Part shown: piece by piece, positions 1 to 6,608 of the stretch
Numbering within the stretch: position 1 is the first letter of the stretch
Layout: every line of letters begins with the position of its first letter
The notes under the pieces: generated by a model
Database searches by the model: none
What the model was told of the DNA's origin: nothing
The model's input: only the letters and a program-made list of their open reading frames with translations
Made by a program: the position numbers and the translations under genes
Source: Pirellulales bacterium
Lineage (GTDB): Bacteria; Planctomycetota; Planctomycetia; Pirellulales; JAICIG01
Assembly: GCA_025924495.1 (NCBI GenBank)
Contig: JAICIG010000039.1
Location: 1 to 26,626 of the forward strand
DNA length: 26,626 nt
Direction of reading: 5' to 3'

Positions 1-115
1 CGCCGCCCCACTGCCCGCCCGCCTGGCCGAGGGGCCCCCCCCCGCCTATCCGCTGGCGCCACCGCGGTAGCACGGGCTGAGAGCCCCCCCCCGCTGCGGC
101 GCGGGCCCGCGGCCG
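1..115. other. Low-quality contig end
   Basis: This stretch has two runs of nine C (35-43 and 94-102) and is almost entirely C/G, unlike the rest of the window. The XdhC frame continues through it, but conserved residues are replaced mainly by codons enriched in G on the minus strand. That fits decayed read ends better than biology. Inference only. Confidence 0.6.
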
Positions 116-643
116 GTCTGCCAGCGAGGGCATCTGGTCGATGATCTTCTGCGGCGGCTGTCCGGCGCCTGCTTTTAAGTCGCGGGCTACGAGCCGCCCG
201 TCGGCGTCGAATAGGTAACACGCCGGCGCAGGATGACCGCTCCTGTTCGGATCGAAGACAATCGCCTCGCAGCAGCCGATTCCTTGCTCAAGCAATTCGT
301 GGTACTTCCGAAAGTAATCGGTTGCGCCGCCGCTGATGAGCGGCTGCACGAGAATCTGCATTCGCCCGCCGCAGATCAAACCGTCGTCCCAGCCGTAATC
401 GCTGTCGAGCTGAAAGCTGACGACTTCGGCCTCGCCCTGGTCCAGCTTCGCCAAGGCATGGCGTTTGACCTCGGCTTCGACACAGCCTCCTCCTAGCGTG
501 CCGGCCTGCGAGCCATCGGCATAGACGAGCATCGCGGCGCCCGCCTTTTGCGGCGTTGAGCCGCGAGTTTCAACCAACCGGCAATAGGCTACCGGTTGCC
601 TGGCGGCGAGGGCATTCAGCAACGGAGTAAGCAAGTTGCGCAT
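1..643 (-). CDS. XdhC/CoxI family protein, partial (C-terminus off the left edge)
   Basis: Reading leftward from the ATG at 643-641 gives an open frame to the window edge (about 214 codons, no stop). The N-terminal part carries the XdhC/CoxI hallmarks: ETRGSTPQKAG near residue 27 and a GTLGGGCVEAEV glycine/cysteine motif, followed by DDGLICGG. XdhC proteins deliver or protect the molybdenum cofactor for xanthine-dehydrogenase-type enzymes. The C-terminal Rossmann domain should follow. The last codons read GGGPLGQAGGQWGG where the family has GGGHVGQA, so the frame is right but the bases look damaged by G substitutions at the contig end. An in-frame TAA lies two codons before the ATG, which limits upstream starts. 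No clear Shine-Dalgarno site is visible. No Mo-enzyme subunit lies in the window. The family call is firm; the last ~115 bases should not be trusted. Confidence 0.88.
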   Translation of the reverse strand, partial: MRNLLTPLLNALAARQPVAYCRLVETRGSTPQKAGAAMLVYADGSQAGTLGGGCVEAEVKRHALAKLDQGEAEVVSFQLDSDYGWDDGLICGGRMQILVQPLISGGATDYFRKYHELLEQGIGCCEAIVFDPNRSGHPAPACYLFDADGRLVARDLKAGAGQPPQKIIDQMPSLADRPRARAAAGGGSQPVLPRWRQRIGGGGPLGQAGGQWGG

Positions 644-782
644 CGGTTACGACTAAAAAGGCGGGAACTGGGCAAGCGCCGGCACGAGGCGCAGAGAAAT
701 CTAGTGCTGAGGAATTCGCCCGAGGGCTTATTCCTATCGATTTTTAGCTTAGCCGTCCGCGCCTCCGACCGCAATTAGCTGT

Positions 783-1091
783 TCAGACGGGCTCGAGCAC
801 CTGCACCTGGGTCGATCGCACCAGATCTTTGACTTTGGCGCGGTATGCCAGCATGTGGGGCGCAACCAGGTGCGCCTCGAGGGAAGGAATATCCTCCCAT
901 TTCTCGATGACGGTGACGACGTCGTTGCGCACCGGCGGCTGGACGGGGACGTTGGTTGGCAAGTCGACAGTCGGTCCATATTCAAGGCAACCTTTTTCGG
1001 CCCGGACGGCGGGTACGATTGCCCTGAATTCCTTCAAAAAATCATCCCTGCGTCCTGTGGCGATCTGAATCGTGGCGACAACATGAATCAT
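783..1091 (-). CDS. Putative quinol monooxygenase, ABM (antibiotic biosynthesis monooxygenase) fold
   Basis: This is a 102-aa protein starting MIHVVATIQIATGRRDDFL. The pattern is typical of small ABM/YgiN-type ferredoxin-like proteins: a beta strand, then a helix FLKEFRAIVPAVRAEKGCLEYG, then strand residues VVTVIEKWEDIPSLEAHLVAPHM with the usual EKW and EAH.xxPH elements. Members are cofactor-light monooxygenases acting on quinols or aromatic polyketides, but many have no known substrate. The ATG at 1091 is preferred over an upstream in-frame start at 1163 because the family begins directly with the first beta strand and a GGGAG lies about 8 bases upstream. It precedes the XdhC gene on the same strand with a 139-base gap, so co-transcription is possible but not shown. 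Confidence 0.85.
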   Translation of the reverse strand: MIHVVATIQIATGRRDDFLKEFRAIVPAVRAEKGCLEYGPTVDLPTNVPVQPPVRNDVVTVIEKWEDIPSLEAHLVAPHMLAYRAKVKDLVRSTQVQVLEPV

Positions 1092-1452
1092 GGACCGGCT
1101 CCCACCTCGAGTTTTTCTGCACAAACCGCCTAGCCTACCACGCCATCCTGCGCTCGGAAACATCTAGCCTTCGGATGTCAATGGTTCCCAGGCTTGTCGC
1201 GCCAAAGCGTACGCGAGGATTGCTATTCTGTGTGACAGAACGGCACATTGGCGCGCCTTGCACACGTCGTTTTGACGGCCTCCGTTCAGACTTCGCCGGA
1301 GCGGTCGAGCCGCGTCGGCACGCCGCAACGCTGCAATAAAACCAAATGCCGTTTCGATGCAGCGAGCGCCGGTGCGGTTTGCCCATCGTCGGAATATCAA
1401 CTACAAACAAGATCGTCTTATCCGCCAGTCGCCAACCACGAACGCCCCTGCT
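1092..1452. other. Divergent intergenic region
   Basis: These 361 bases separate the leftward ABM gene from the rightward DinB-like gene and must hold both promoters. I see no convincing -35/-10 pair. The only clear structure is the palindrome at 1226-1240, listed separately. Confidence 0.6.
1226..1240. promoter_or_regulatory. 15-bp palindrome, possible operator
   Basis: TTCTGT-gtg-ACAGAA is a perfect 6-3-6 inverted repeat in the divergent spacer. It lies about 135 bases from the ABM start and 213 from the DinB-like start. A binding site for a dimeric regulator is an inference; no regulator gene is adjacent. Confidence 0.3.
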
Positions 1453-1941
1453 ATGTCCACCGTTCAAACAATTGCCAAGAGTTATGCATTCTACCGCGAC
1501 CGCACGCTAGGTTTGCTCGACAAGATCGAGCAACAGGCGGAGCCGCAGGCGGCTCTAGCCTGGCGCCCCGGCCCCGGCCGCGCTCACATCGGTTGGCAGT
1601 TGATGCACATCGGCATCACCGAGGAGATTTTTGCCACCGAGCGGTTGATGCCTGAGAAGCCCGCGGCATTTTCCGACTTGTGGCCGAGGTTTCGCGGCGG
1701 CAGCACGCCGGACGACAATGTGCCCGACGTTTCTGCCATCCGCAATGTATTGTCCGAATCTCGCTCTCACCTGCTCGATACGCTGTCGCACTATGGCGAT
1801 GATCGCCTGGCGGAGATTCCGCCTGCTTTGGCGGCTCGCAAATTGACCGTACTCGATGTCCTGTACATCATCGGCTGGCATGAAGCGCACCATCAAGGAC
1901 AAGCGCATATCACGCTGAACCTGTACCTGAATCGCAAGTAA
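1453..1941 (+). CDS. DinB/YfiT-like four-helix metal-binding protein
   Basis: This 162-aa protein has the DinB superfamily layout. An N-terminal helix with HIGWQLMHIGITEE supplies a His (about H52) next to acidic residues. The C-terminal helix GWHEAHHQGQAH supplies the HxxxH pair (about H143 and H147). These three His normally bind one divalent metal. The superfamily covers damage-inducible DinB, bacillithiol/mycothiol-dependent transferases and many proteins of unknown activity, so the substrate is not predictable. ATG 1453 is chosen over 1357 because the residues before MSTVQTIAKS look non-coding and family members start about here. It is transcribed alone and convergently with vsr. Confidence 0.85.
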   Translation: MSTVQTIAKSYAFYRDRTLGLLDKIEQQAEPQAALAWRPGPGRAHIGWQLMHIGITEEIFATERLMPEKPAAFSDLWPRFRGGSTPDDNVPDVSAIRNVLSESRSHLLDTLSHYGDDRLAEIPPALAARKLTVLDVLYIIGWHEAHHQGQAHITLNLYLNRK

Positions 1942-1957
1942 GCTGCGGCTGGGACGT

Positions 1958-1981
1958 AAAAAACGGCGCGCCCAGGCGCCG
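1958..1981 (-). terminator. Intrinsic terminator downstream of vsr
   Basis: On the minus strand a hairpin CGGCGC-ctgggc-GCGCCG (1981 to 1964) is followed at once by six T (1963 to 1958). It lies 20 bases past the vsr stop and is a canonical Rho-independent terminator for the dcm-vsr transcript. Confidence 0.8.
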
Positions 1982-2000
1982 AGCGTCAGCCACCAGGCGT

Positions 2001-2423
2001 TTATTCCGTATCGCTTAAGAAGGACGCGATTTTCGCTGCCACGCGATCACGACCTTTCGGACGGAGTTGGCACTCCCAAACCACAAGAACTTGCCAGCCG
2101 AGCGCCCGAAGCTGGCGTCGGTGTTTTTGGTCGCGCCGGCGGTTGGCGGAGAACTTGGCATTCCAGTAGTCCACTTTGCTGGAGGGCATCGAGCGGCCCC
2201 CTTCGCAATGGTGCCGGTGCCAGAAGCAGCCATGCACGAAGATCGTCTTCTTCAAGCGCGCAAACACCAGGTCCGGCGCCCCCGGCAGACTGCGCACGTG
2301 CAGCCGGTAGCGATACCCAAGCGCGTGCACCAGGCGCCGCACGATCATTTCGGGCTTGGTGTCGGCGCCTTTGACGGCCCGCATCACCGCGCTGCGCTGT
2401 TGGGGCGTAAAGACATCGGCCAT
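2001..2423 (-). CDS. vsr: Very short patch repair endonuclease Vsr
   Basis: The 140-aa product is a Vsr-type mismatch endonuclease, which nicks next to T:G mismatches made by deamination of 5-methylcytosine. By counting from the ATG at 2423, the key residues fall at the E. coli positions: catalytic Asp51 in GAPDLVF, His64 in IFVHGCFW, His69, and zinc ligands Cys66, His71, Cys73 plus Cys118 (Cys117 in E. coli). Conserved RSAVMRAVKGADTKPE opens the protein. An upstream in-frame start at 2519 would run into the methyltransferase coding region and is rejected. A TGAGG, whose TGA is the methyltransferase stop, provides the ribosome site 10 bases upstream. The gap to that gene is 10 bases, so the two are co-transcribed. 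Confidence 0.95.
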   Translation of the reverse strand: MADVFTPQQRSAVMRAVKGADTKPEMIVRRLVHALGYRYRLHVRSLPGAPDLVFARLKKTIFVHGCFWHRHHCEGGRSMPSSKVDYWNAKFSANRRRDQKHRRQLRALGWQVLVVWECQLRPKGRDRVAAKIASFLSDTE

Positions 2424-2433
2424 AGCGGCAGCC

Positions 2434-3753
2434 TCAGACGCAAGGGGCGGCGTTATCTGCGTCGTTGGCCGACCCAGAAAGCGAAGCCTCCAGCCAGGGC
2501 CGGAGATAGTGGCGGGCAATCCACTCGACGACCGGCACGCAGACCGCGTCGCCGAAACCGAACAGCGCCTTGTTCAGACGCGTATTGATGCGGTAGTCAT
2601 CGGGCACGCCTTGCAGTCGGGCGCACTCGCGCGCCGTGAGAAGTCGAACTCGATGTTCTCCCTTGCCGGCTTTAAATAAGATTTGCCTGCCGCTGCCGCC
2701 GCGCGGCGTCCTCAGGCATCCCGCCAGTCCGTCGACTCGCAGCTCAGCCATGGAGCGCCCCTTACGGACGCGGCGGAAGGCGGCGCCATAGCGATATTCG
2801 CTGCCGGCGATCATGTCGTTGGCGATGGCCGAGTGCCGCTCGCTCAGTTGTTGCATGAAGTAGTCGGTGCGTTCCTGGTTCCACCACGCCGCATGGTCGT
2901 CGGGAAGATCTTCGAGAATCGACTCGAGGTCGCCATCACGGTCGGGCGGCGACGGCAGCGGTTCGACGCTCCATCGGATTTCCGGATGGGAGTGAATAAA
3001 TGCGACCAGCGCTTCGCTGCGCGATGCCGATGCTTGCAGGCCAAATGTCGAACGGCCAGGCTCGCCCAGCTTCGCGACCACGAACAGTCGCAGGCGGCTT
3101 TGCGGCACGAAACGGGCTGCATCGAGCGCGAAGGTATCGCAGCTATAGCCCAACTCATTGAGCGCCTTGAGCGCCGCCTCAAAATCGCGGCCGCCGTGCG
3201 ATGTCAGAAAACCGGGCACATTTTCCAGCAGCACCAGATGAGGACGTCGCTGCTCAAGCTCGCGCAGAATGCGGACAAAGCCCCAAAAGGCGCTCGACTG
3301 GCCGCCCGCAAGACCAGCACGCGCCCCGGCAATCGACAGATCATTGCAGGGAAACGAGGCTGTAAACAAATCGCAGCTTGGCAATGCTGCGGCGGAGAGC
3401 TCGTGAATATCGCCAAGCTGAAAGTCGTTGGCGCCGAAATTGTCGCGGTAGATCTCCAGCTTGTCGGCGTCAATATCGTTGGCAAACGCCACGCGAAAAC
3501 CCTGCCGCTCCAGCGCGAGTCTCACCAGCCCGATACCGGCGAAAAACTCGGCGACCTGCGGGCCGCTCTCATTCTGCGGCGGAGCGGCGGACTTCGAGCG
3601 CCGCTGAGTTTTCTTGAACGATTTCTTTCCGCGTGACTGGGGGCGAGCGAGTTGGTCTGCCATGACGCCATTGCCGGGTGATCGGGCTTCCTGCGCCGTC
3701 TGCGACCGCGTCGAACCCGACGGCATATCGCGTAAAGCGATTGGCTGAATCAT
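2434..3753 (-). CDS. DNA (cytosine-5-)-methyltransferase, Dcm type
   Basis: The product transfers a methyl group from SAM to C5 of cytosine in DNA. Conserved motifs are in order: I AEFFAGIGLVRLAL (about residues 68-81 of 439), IV SFPCNDLS with catalytic Cys136, VI LLENVPGFL (about 176), VIII PQSRLRL, a variable target-recognition segment, IX RECARLQGVPDDY and X FGDAVCVPVVEWI. The ATG at 3753 is chosen because GAGGAG lies 11 bases upstream. ATG 3663 (MADQLARP) is an alternative without a visible ribosome site. Either way there is a basic Ser/Lys-rich N-terminal tail before motif I. Its target should be a sequence protected by the adjacent Vsr, but the recognition site cannot be read from sequence. 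No restriction endonuclease gene is nearby. Confidence 0.94.
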   Translation of the reverse strand: MIQPIALRDMPSGSTRSQTAQEARSPGNGVMADQLARPQSRGKKSFKKTQRRSKSAAPPQNESGPQVAEFFAGIGLVRLALERQGFRVAFANDIDADKLEIYRDNFGANDFQLGDIHELSAAALPSCDLFTASFPCNDLSIAGARAGLAGGQSSAFWGFVRILRELEQRRPHLVLLENVPGFLTSHGGRDFEAALKALNELGYSCDTFALDAARFVPQSRLRLFVVAKLGEPGRSTFGLQASASRSEALVAFIHSHPEIRWSVEPLPSPPDRDGDLESILEDLPDDHAAWWNQERTDYFMQQLSERHSAIANDMIAGSEYRYGAAFRRVRKGRSMAELRVDGLAGCLRTPRGGSGRQILFKAGKGEHRVRLLTARECARLQGVPDDYRINTRLNKALFGFGDAVCVPVVEWIARHYLRPWLEASLSGSANDADNAAPCV

Positions 3754-3840
3754 AGGGCATTCGGCTCCTCGACTGCAATCAAGCCAACGCGTTTGCCGCT
3801 CGGCTTGCGCGGTCGTAACGATAATCTCATCGAGTCTGCA

Positions 3841-3870
3841 TTGACCCCGCCGCAGGGCGGTTCTTATAAT
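3841..3870 (+). promoter_or_regulatory. Sigma-70-type promoter for the His-rich protein gene
   Basis: TTGACC (3841-3846) and a perfect TATAAT (3865-3870) are separated by 18 bases. Transcription should start near 3877, inside the palindrome that follows, leaving a leader of about 35 bases before ATG 3911. Confidence 0.7.
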
Positions 3871-3871
3871 C

Positions 3872-3888
3872 ATGCAATTGAATTGCAT
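3872..3888. promoter_or_regulatory. Perfect 17-bp palindrome, Fur/Zur-type operator candidate
   Basis: ATGCAATTGAATTGCAT has 8-bp arms around a central G. The inner TGCAATT-G-AATTGCA has the 7-1-7 geometry of Fur-family boxes. It lies directly after the -10 box, over the predicted transcription start, where a bound repressor would block RNA polymerase. The regulator identity (Zur, Fur or other) is inferred from geometry and from the metal-ligand-rich product. Confidence 0.55.
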
Positions 3889-3910
3889 CTGGGCCGTCTC
3901 AGGTGACTGT

Positions 3911-4291
3911 ATGTCGCTGCCGCTTCGCCGCCGAATTGCCTGGGCCATAGCGCTTTGCTATGTCTGGGCCAGCGCGCTCAGTGGCATGTGGCACGACCAC
4001 GCTCAAGAACATGCCGGCGGACATGCTTGCAAGCGGGTGGTCGAGCATGTCTGCCACCATTGCCACGGCCATTCGGTTGCTCATCAAGACGACTCGGACC
4101 GGCATGGTCCTGAGTCGGACGATGATTGCGTCGTCTGCCGCTTCGTAGCGCAAAGCGCGGTCGAACCGCCGCGAGCGCCTCTGCCAACCCGCGGCCCATT
4201 AGTTGTCGAGGCGCCTGCCCACCTCCCCGAAGCCGCTGCGCCCGTCTTCTTCTCTTGCTCGCTCGCTCGAGCTCCACCAGCCATCGGCTGA
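3911..4291 (+). CDS. His/Cys-rich exported small protein, possible metal binder
   Basis: I do not recognise a firm family; the segment DDDCVVCRFVAQ recalls DUF2946-like proteins. The 126-aa product begins with MSLPLRRRIAWAIALCYVWASALS, a basic n-region plus a hydrophobic helix that looks like a signal peptide or anchor. It is followed by a dense His/Cys stretch (about residues 27-63: HDHAQEH, HACKR, HVCHHCHGH, HQDD, DRH) and a CxxC pair near residue 75. The tail is Pro/Ala-rich. ATG 3911 is chosen over 3872 because AGGTGA lies 5 bases upstream and the longer start falls within the operator and at the transcription start. Binding of zinc, copper or nickel in the periplasm is an inference from composition and the palindromic operator. 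Confidence 0.7.
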   Translation: MSLPLRRRIAWAIALCYVWASALSGMWHDHAQEHAGGHACKRVVEHVCHHCHGHSVAHQDDSDRHGPESDDDCVVCRFVAQSAVEPPRAPLPTRGPLVVEAPAHLPEAAAPVFFSCSLARAPPAIG

Positions 4292-4309
4292 AATCTTTCC
4301 GTCGATCGG

Positions 4310-4394
4310 GATTCTCTAGTCCCATCACGTTCGCGCCGACGTCGAGGCTCACCAATGCTCGACCGGCGACATGATGCTTGAGCGCTAGAGAATC
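4310..4394. repeat. Long-range inverted repeat upstream of the DUF1559 gene
   Basis: GATTCTCTAG (4310-4319) and its exact reverse complement CTAGAGAATC (4385-4394) flank 65 bases, starting 19 bases after the His-rich gene ends. No poly-T follows, so a simple terminator is unlikely. It could be a weak stem, a paired regulator site or chance. Confidence 0.3.
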
Positions 4395-4471
4395 GGACTT
4401 TTCAGCTTTGGCTGCGCAGTGCGTCGTGCAACCTATTTTGCGGCGGCTGCCTCGGTTGGGAGCGAGAGAAC

Positions 4472-5449
4472 ATGCGAACGTTGCGAAAGGCGTTCACGCT
4501 GGTTGAATTGCTGGTGGTGATTGCCATCATTGGAATCTTGATCGCGCTATTGTTGCCGGCTGTGCAGGCAGCTCGCGAATCCGCGCGCCGGACGACCTGT
4601 TACAACAATCTGAGGCAGATCGGGCTGGCCCTGCAGGCCTATCACGACTCGGTCAAGCAGTTTCCCCCGGCCTATGTCGTTTCGCCGACGACCAACACGT
4701 TGATGGGCCCGCCCGACCCGACAACCGGTGATACGGGTCCAGGCTGGGGATTTCTGGCGATGTCGCTGCCGTTTTTAGAGCAAGGACCGCTCTATCAGTC
4801 GCTCAATGTCAATCTGCCTTGTTGGTCGCCCGTCAACGCCGGCGCAGTGAAGACGGTCGTCCCTGGATTTCTTTGCCCGACGGCGGTCAATGGATCGCTG
4901 ACTTACAACGTGGTCAATGCGGGCGGCAACACGCTGGCCGTCTTTGCACGATCGAATTACGCCGGCATGGCCGGGCGCACTTCGCCTTGGGGCAGTTACT
5001 TCGATCCGGCGACCAACTTGTCGAACGTCGCCGACGGCGTGCTCTTTCGCAATAGCCGCACGCGGATTGCGGACATCACCGACGGCACGAGCCAGACGAT
5101 GCTCGTCGCCGAAAAAACGCCCTTCCAGAGCGACTCGACCTGGGTCGGCGTTGTACCCAACGGGGTGACCTGCCCGACCGCCCCGTTCGCCAGCGTCGGC
5201 TGCGATCCCGCTTCGTCACAAGTCAACGTGCACAGCGGGCCAACGCCTGGCGAGGTTCCCGCGATCATTAAGCCGCCCAATCAACCGCTGGCGAACACCG
5301 ACGAAGTGTGGTCGAACCATCCGGCGGGCGCCAACGTCTTGTTTTGCGACGGCAGCGTGAAGTTCATCTCGCAGATGATCAACCAACTGACCTGGTCCTA
5401 CATGGCTACAAGGTCGGCGGGGGACGTGCTGGGCGATTCAGATTTCTGA
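4472..5449 (+). CDS. DUF1559 domain protein with prepilin-type N-terminus
   Basis: The 325-aa product starts with a type IV pseudopilin leader: MRTLRKAFTLVELL followed by a hydrophobic helix VVIAIIGILIALLLPAVQAA. A prepilin peptidase would cut before the Phe, giving an N-methylated Phe. The DUF1559 body follows, with RTTCYNNLRQIGLALQAYHD near residue 40. It ends with the planctomycete H-x9-DG signature (HPAGANVLFCDGSVKF) around residues 285-305. This family is massively expanded in planctomycetes and is thought to form surface or secretion pseudopilins; individual roles are unknown. A purine-rich GGGAGCGAGAG precedes the ATG. The lipoprotein gene follows 90 bases downstream, an arrangement common for this family. 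Confidence 0.95.
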   Translation: MRTLRKAFTLVELLVVIAIIGILIALLLPAVQAARESARRTTCYNNLRQIGLALQAYHDSVKQFPPAYVVSPTTNTLMGPPDPTTGDTGPGWGFLAMSLPFLEQGPLYQSLNVNLPCWSPVNAGAVKTVVPGFLCPTAVNGSLTYNVVNAGGNTLAVFARSNYAGMAGRTSPWGSYFDPATNLSNVADGVLFRNSRTRIADITDGTSQTMLVAEKTPFQSDSTWVGVVPNGVTCPTAPFASVGCDPASSQVNVHSGPTPGEVPAIIKPPNQPLANTDEVWSNHPAGANVLFCDGSVKFISQMINQLTWSYMATRSAGDVLGDSDF

Positions 5450-5539
5450 CGTTTACCGTTGGTCGATCGCAGGTGGGATGTTCGCCAGTCTGGCAGCAAC
5501 GTTCATCCCTCGTGAACTGCATAGCCGTCGAGGCGAGCC

Positions 5540-5899
5540 ATGAAACCATGCCATTTGCCCTGGATTCTCGCTGTGAATCTCCTGATCGCGGGTTGTGGCG
5601 GACCGCCGCAAGTGTCGCGAGGCAATCTCAAGCTCATCTCCGCCCTGCGCACGGCGACCTCCACGCGTCAGGTTCCCTGGCTTGACGAGTGTGCCAGCCA
5701 AGTGGAACAAGGCAAGACGGCTGGAACGATCTCTGCCGAAGAAGCCGTCGCATTCGACGAAATCATTTCCTTAGCCCGCAAAGGCCAGTGGAAGCAGGCC
5801 GAAGAACAGGCGGCACGCCTCGGCGCTGCCCAACAACCGACCGCAGAAGATATCGAGCGGTTGAAGACGCCCGAAGGACGCAAGCCGCACGATCAATAG
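5540..5899 (+). CDS. Small lipoprotein next to the DUF1559 gene
   Basis: The 119-aa protein has a lipoprotein signal peptide, MKPCHLPWILAVNLLIAGC, with lipobox LIAGC (Cys19 would be lipidated). The mature part is hydrophilic and mostly helical (ISAEEAVAFDEIISLARKGQWKQAEEQAARL), ending with the charged tail PEGRKPHDQ. I recognise no catalytic motif. Small lipoproteins of this type often sit directly downstream of DUF1559 genes in planctomycetes, which suggests a shared cell-envelope role, but the function is unknown. GAGGCG a few bases before the ATG is an adequate ribosome site. Confidence 0.8.
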   Translation: MKPCHLPWILAVNLLIAGCGGPPQVSRGNLKLISALRTATSTRQVPWLDECASQVEQGKTAGTISAEEAVAFDEIISLARKGQWKQAEEQAARLGAAQQPTAEDIERLKTPEGRKPHDQ

Positions 5900-6008
5900 C
5901 GCCGCCGTGGCAGCGATAGTTTCCACTGCCAAGCCAGCGGGCTAGTATCTTCTAGGCAAGCTGCGCCGCGGCATGCGCCCATCCGTGCTTGGCCGGAGCC
6001 GTTGCGGG

Positions 6009-6414
6009 CGAAGATGGCCAACCGCGCTCGGGCATCTTGGGAAAGTTGGCCATGTTGGCGGCAAAGCGATGAATGCCGAGCGCCGTTTGAGCTTCGTGGC
6101 CGGTTCAAGCTGCTCGGAGAGAGGTGAAATTCAAGTTCGTGGTTTCTCCTAAACCATTTCCTGATCAGGCTTTCACATCGGCGATTCGACAGTCCTGCGA
6201 ATCGGACGGCGCCCCTGGCAGAGAGGCGGCAGTGGCATTAGTCCGATGTCGGCCCGACGGTACTCCAAACGAAGATGGCCGCCTCCCAGACGAAGATGGC
6301 CACTCGCGCACGGGCGTCTTGGGCATCTTGGCAATTTAGTAACTCAAACTGCCCCACAACGCGTAAGAAGGCGAAGATGGTCAACTTGGCATGGTCATCT
6401 TGGCAAATTTGGCC
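6009..6414. repeat. Dispersed GAAGATGGCC repeat family (four partial copies)
   Basis: Copies begin at 6009, 6270 (short), 6291 and 6372. The 6009 and 6291 copies align over about 48 bases with only a handful of differences: both run from cgaagatggcca through cgcgc and cgggc to a CTTGGG core. Each fuller copy has AAGATG near its left end and CATCTT toward its right, giving an imperfect dyad. Spacing is irregular, so this is not a CRISPR array. Similarity was judged by eye. Confidence 0.6.
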
Positions 6415-6502
6415 TGATTCGTTCGTCCAGATTGGGAGGGCCACAAGGTCGAAACGCGTCGGAGCGGGCCCCTCGCCGCCCACCCGCACAGCCGCCTGCA
6501 AC

Positions 6503-6530
6503 TTGGCCGCGCTTGCGGCAGCGCTATAAT
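6503..6530 (+). promoter_or_regulatory. Candidate promoter for the AAA+ ATPase gene
   Basis: A perfect TATAAT (6525-6530) has TTGGCC (6503-6508) 16 bases upstream. Transcription would start near 6537, about 70 bases before the ATG at 6609. Confidence 0.5.
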
Positions 6531-6608
6531 CGGTTCGGGTCCGGCTCGCCCCAAGTTAGCTCGCCCCAAGCATCATCCAATATTTAACGAAGGTCGCTTC
6601 CACCGAAT

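Larger units (their letters stand above)
5900..6608. other. 709-base non-coding region with dispersed degenerate repeats
   Basis: No convincing gene is visible on either strand. Small open frames here are repeat-derived (their translations share ARARxAIF words). The stretch holds four copies of a GAAGATGG-headed repeat (6009, 6270, 6291, 6372), a 6-bp stem TGGCAG/CTGCCA at 5908-5931 just past the lipoprotein stop, and a promoter candidate at 6503-6530. Confidence 0.65.

Noticed and set aside
596..778. 60-codon plus-strand frame between the XdhC and ABM genes
   Set aside because: It overlaps the XdhC start region, has no ribosome site, and its translation is a basic low-information sequence.
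2683..3636. 317-codon plus-strand open frame opposite the cytosine methyltransferase gene
   Set aside because: It lies antisense to a gene with every expected motif; the translation is Arg/Ala-rich with no domain pattern.
6009..6414. Possible CRISPR array
   Set aside because: Repeat copies are degenerate and irregularly spaced (261, 21 and 81 bases between starts), with no cas genes.
5893..6501. Two short minus-strand frames (71 and 87 codons) sharing an ARARxAIF word
   Set aside because: The shared word comes from the DNA repeats themselves; there is no ribosome site or domain and the frames are broken between copies.
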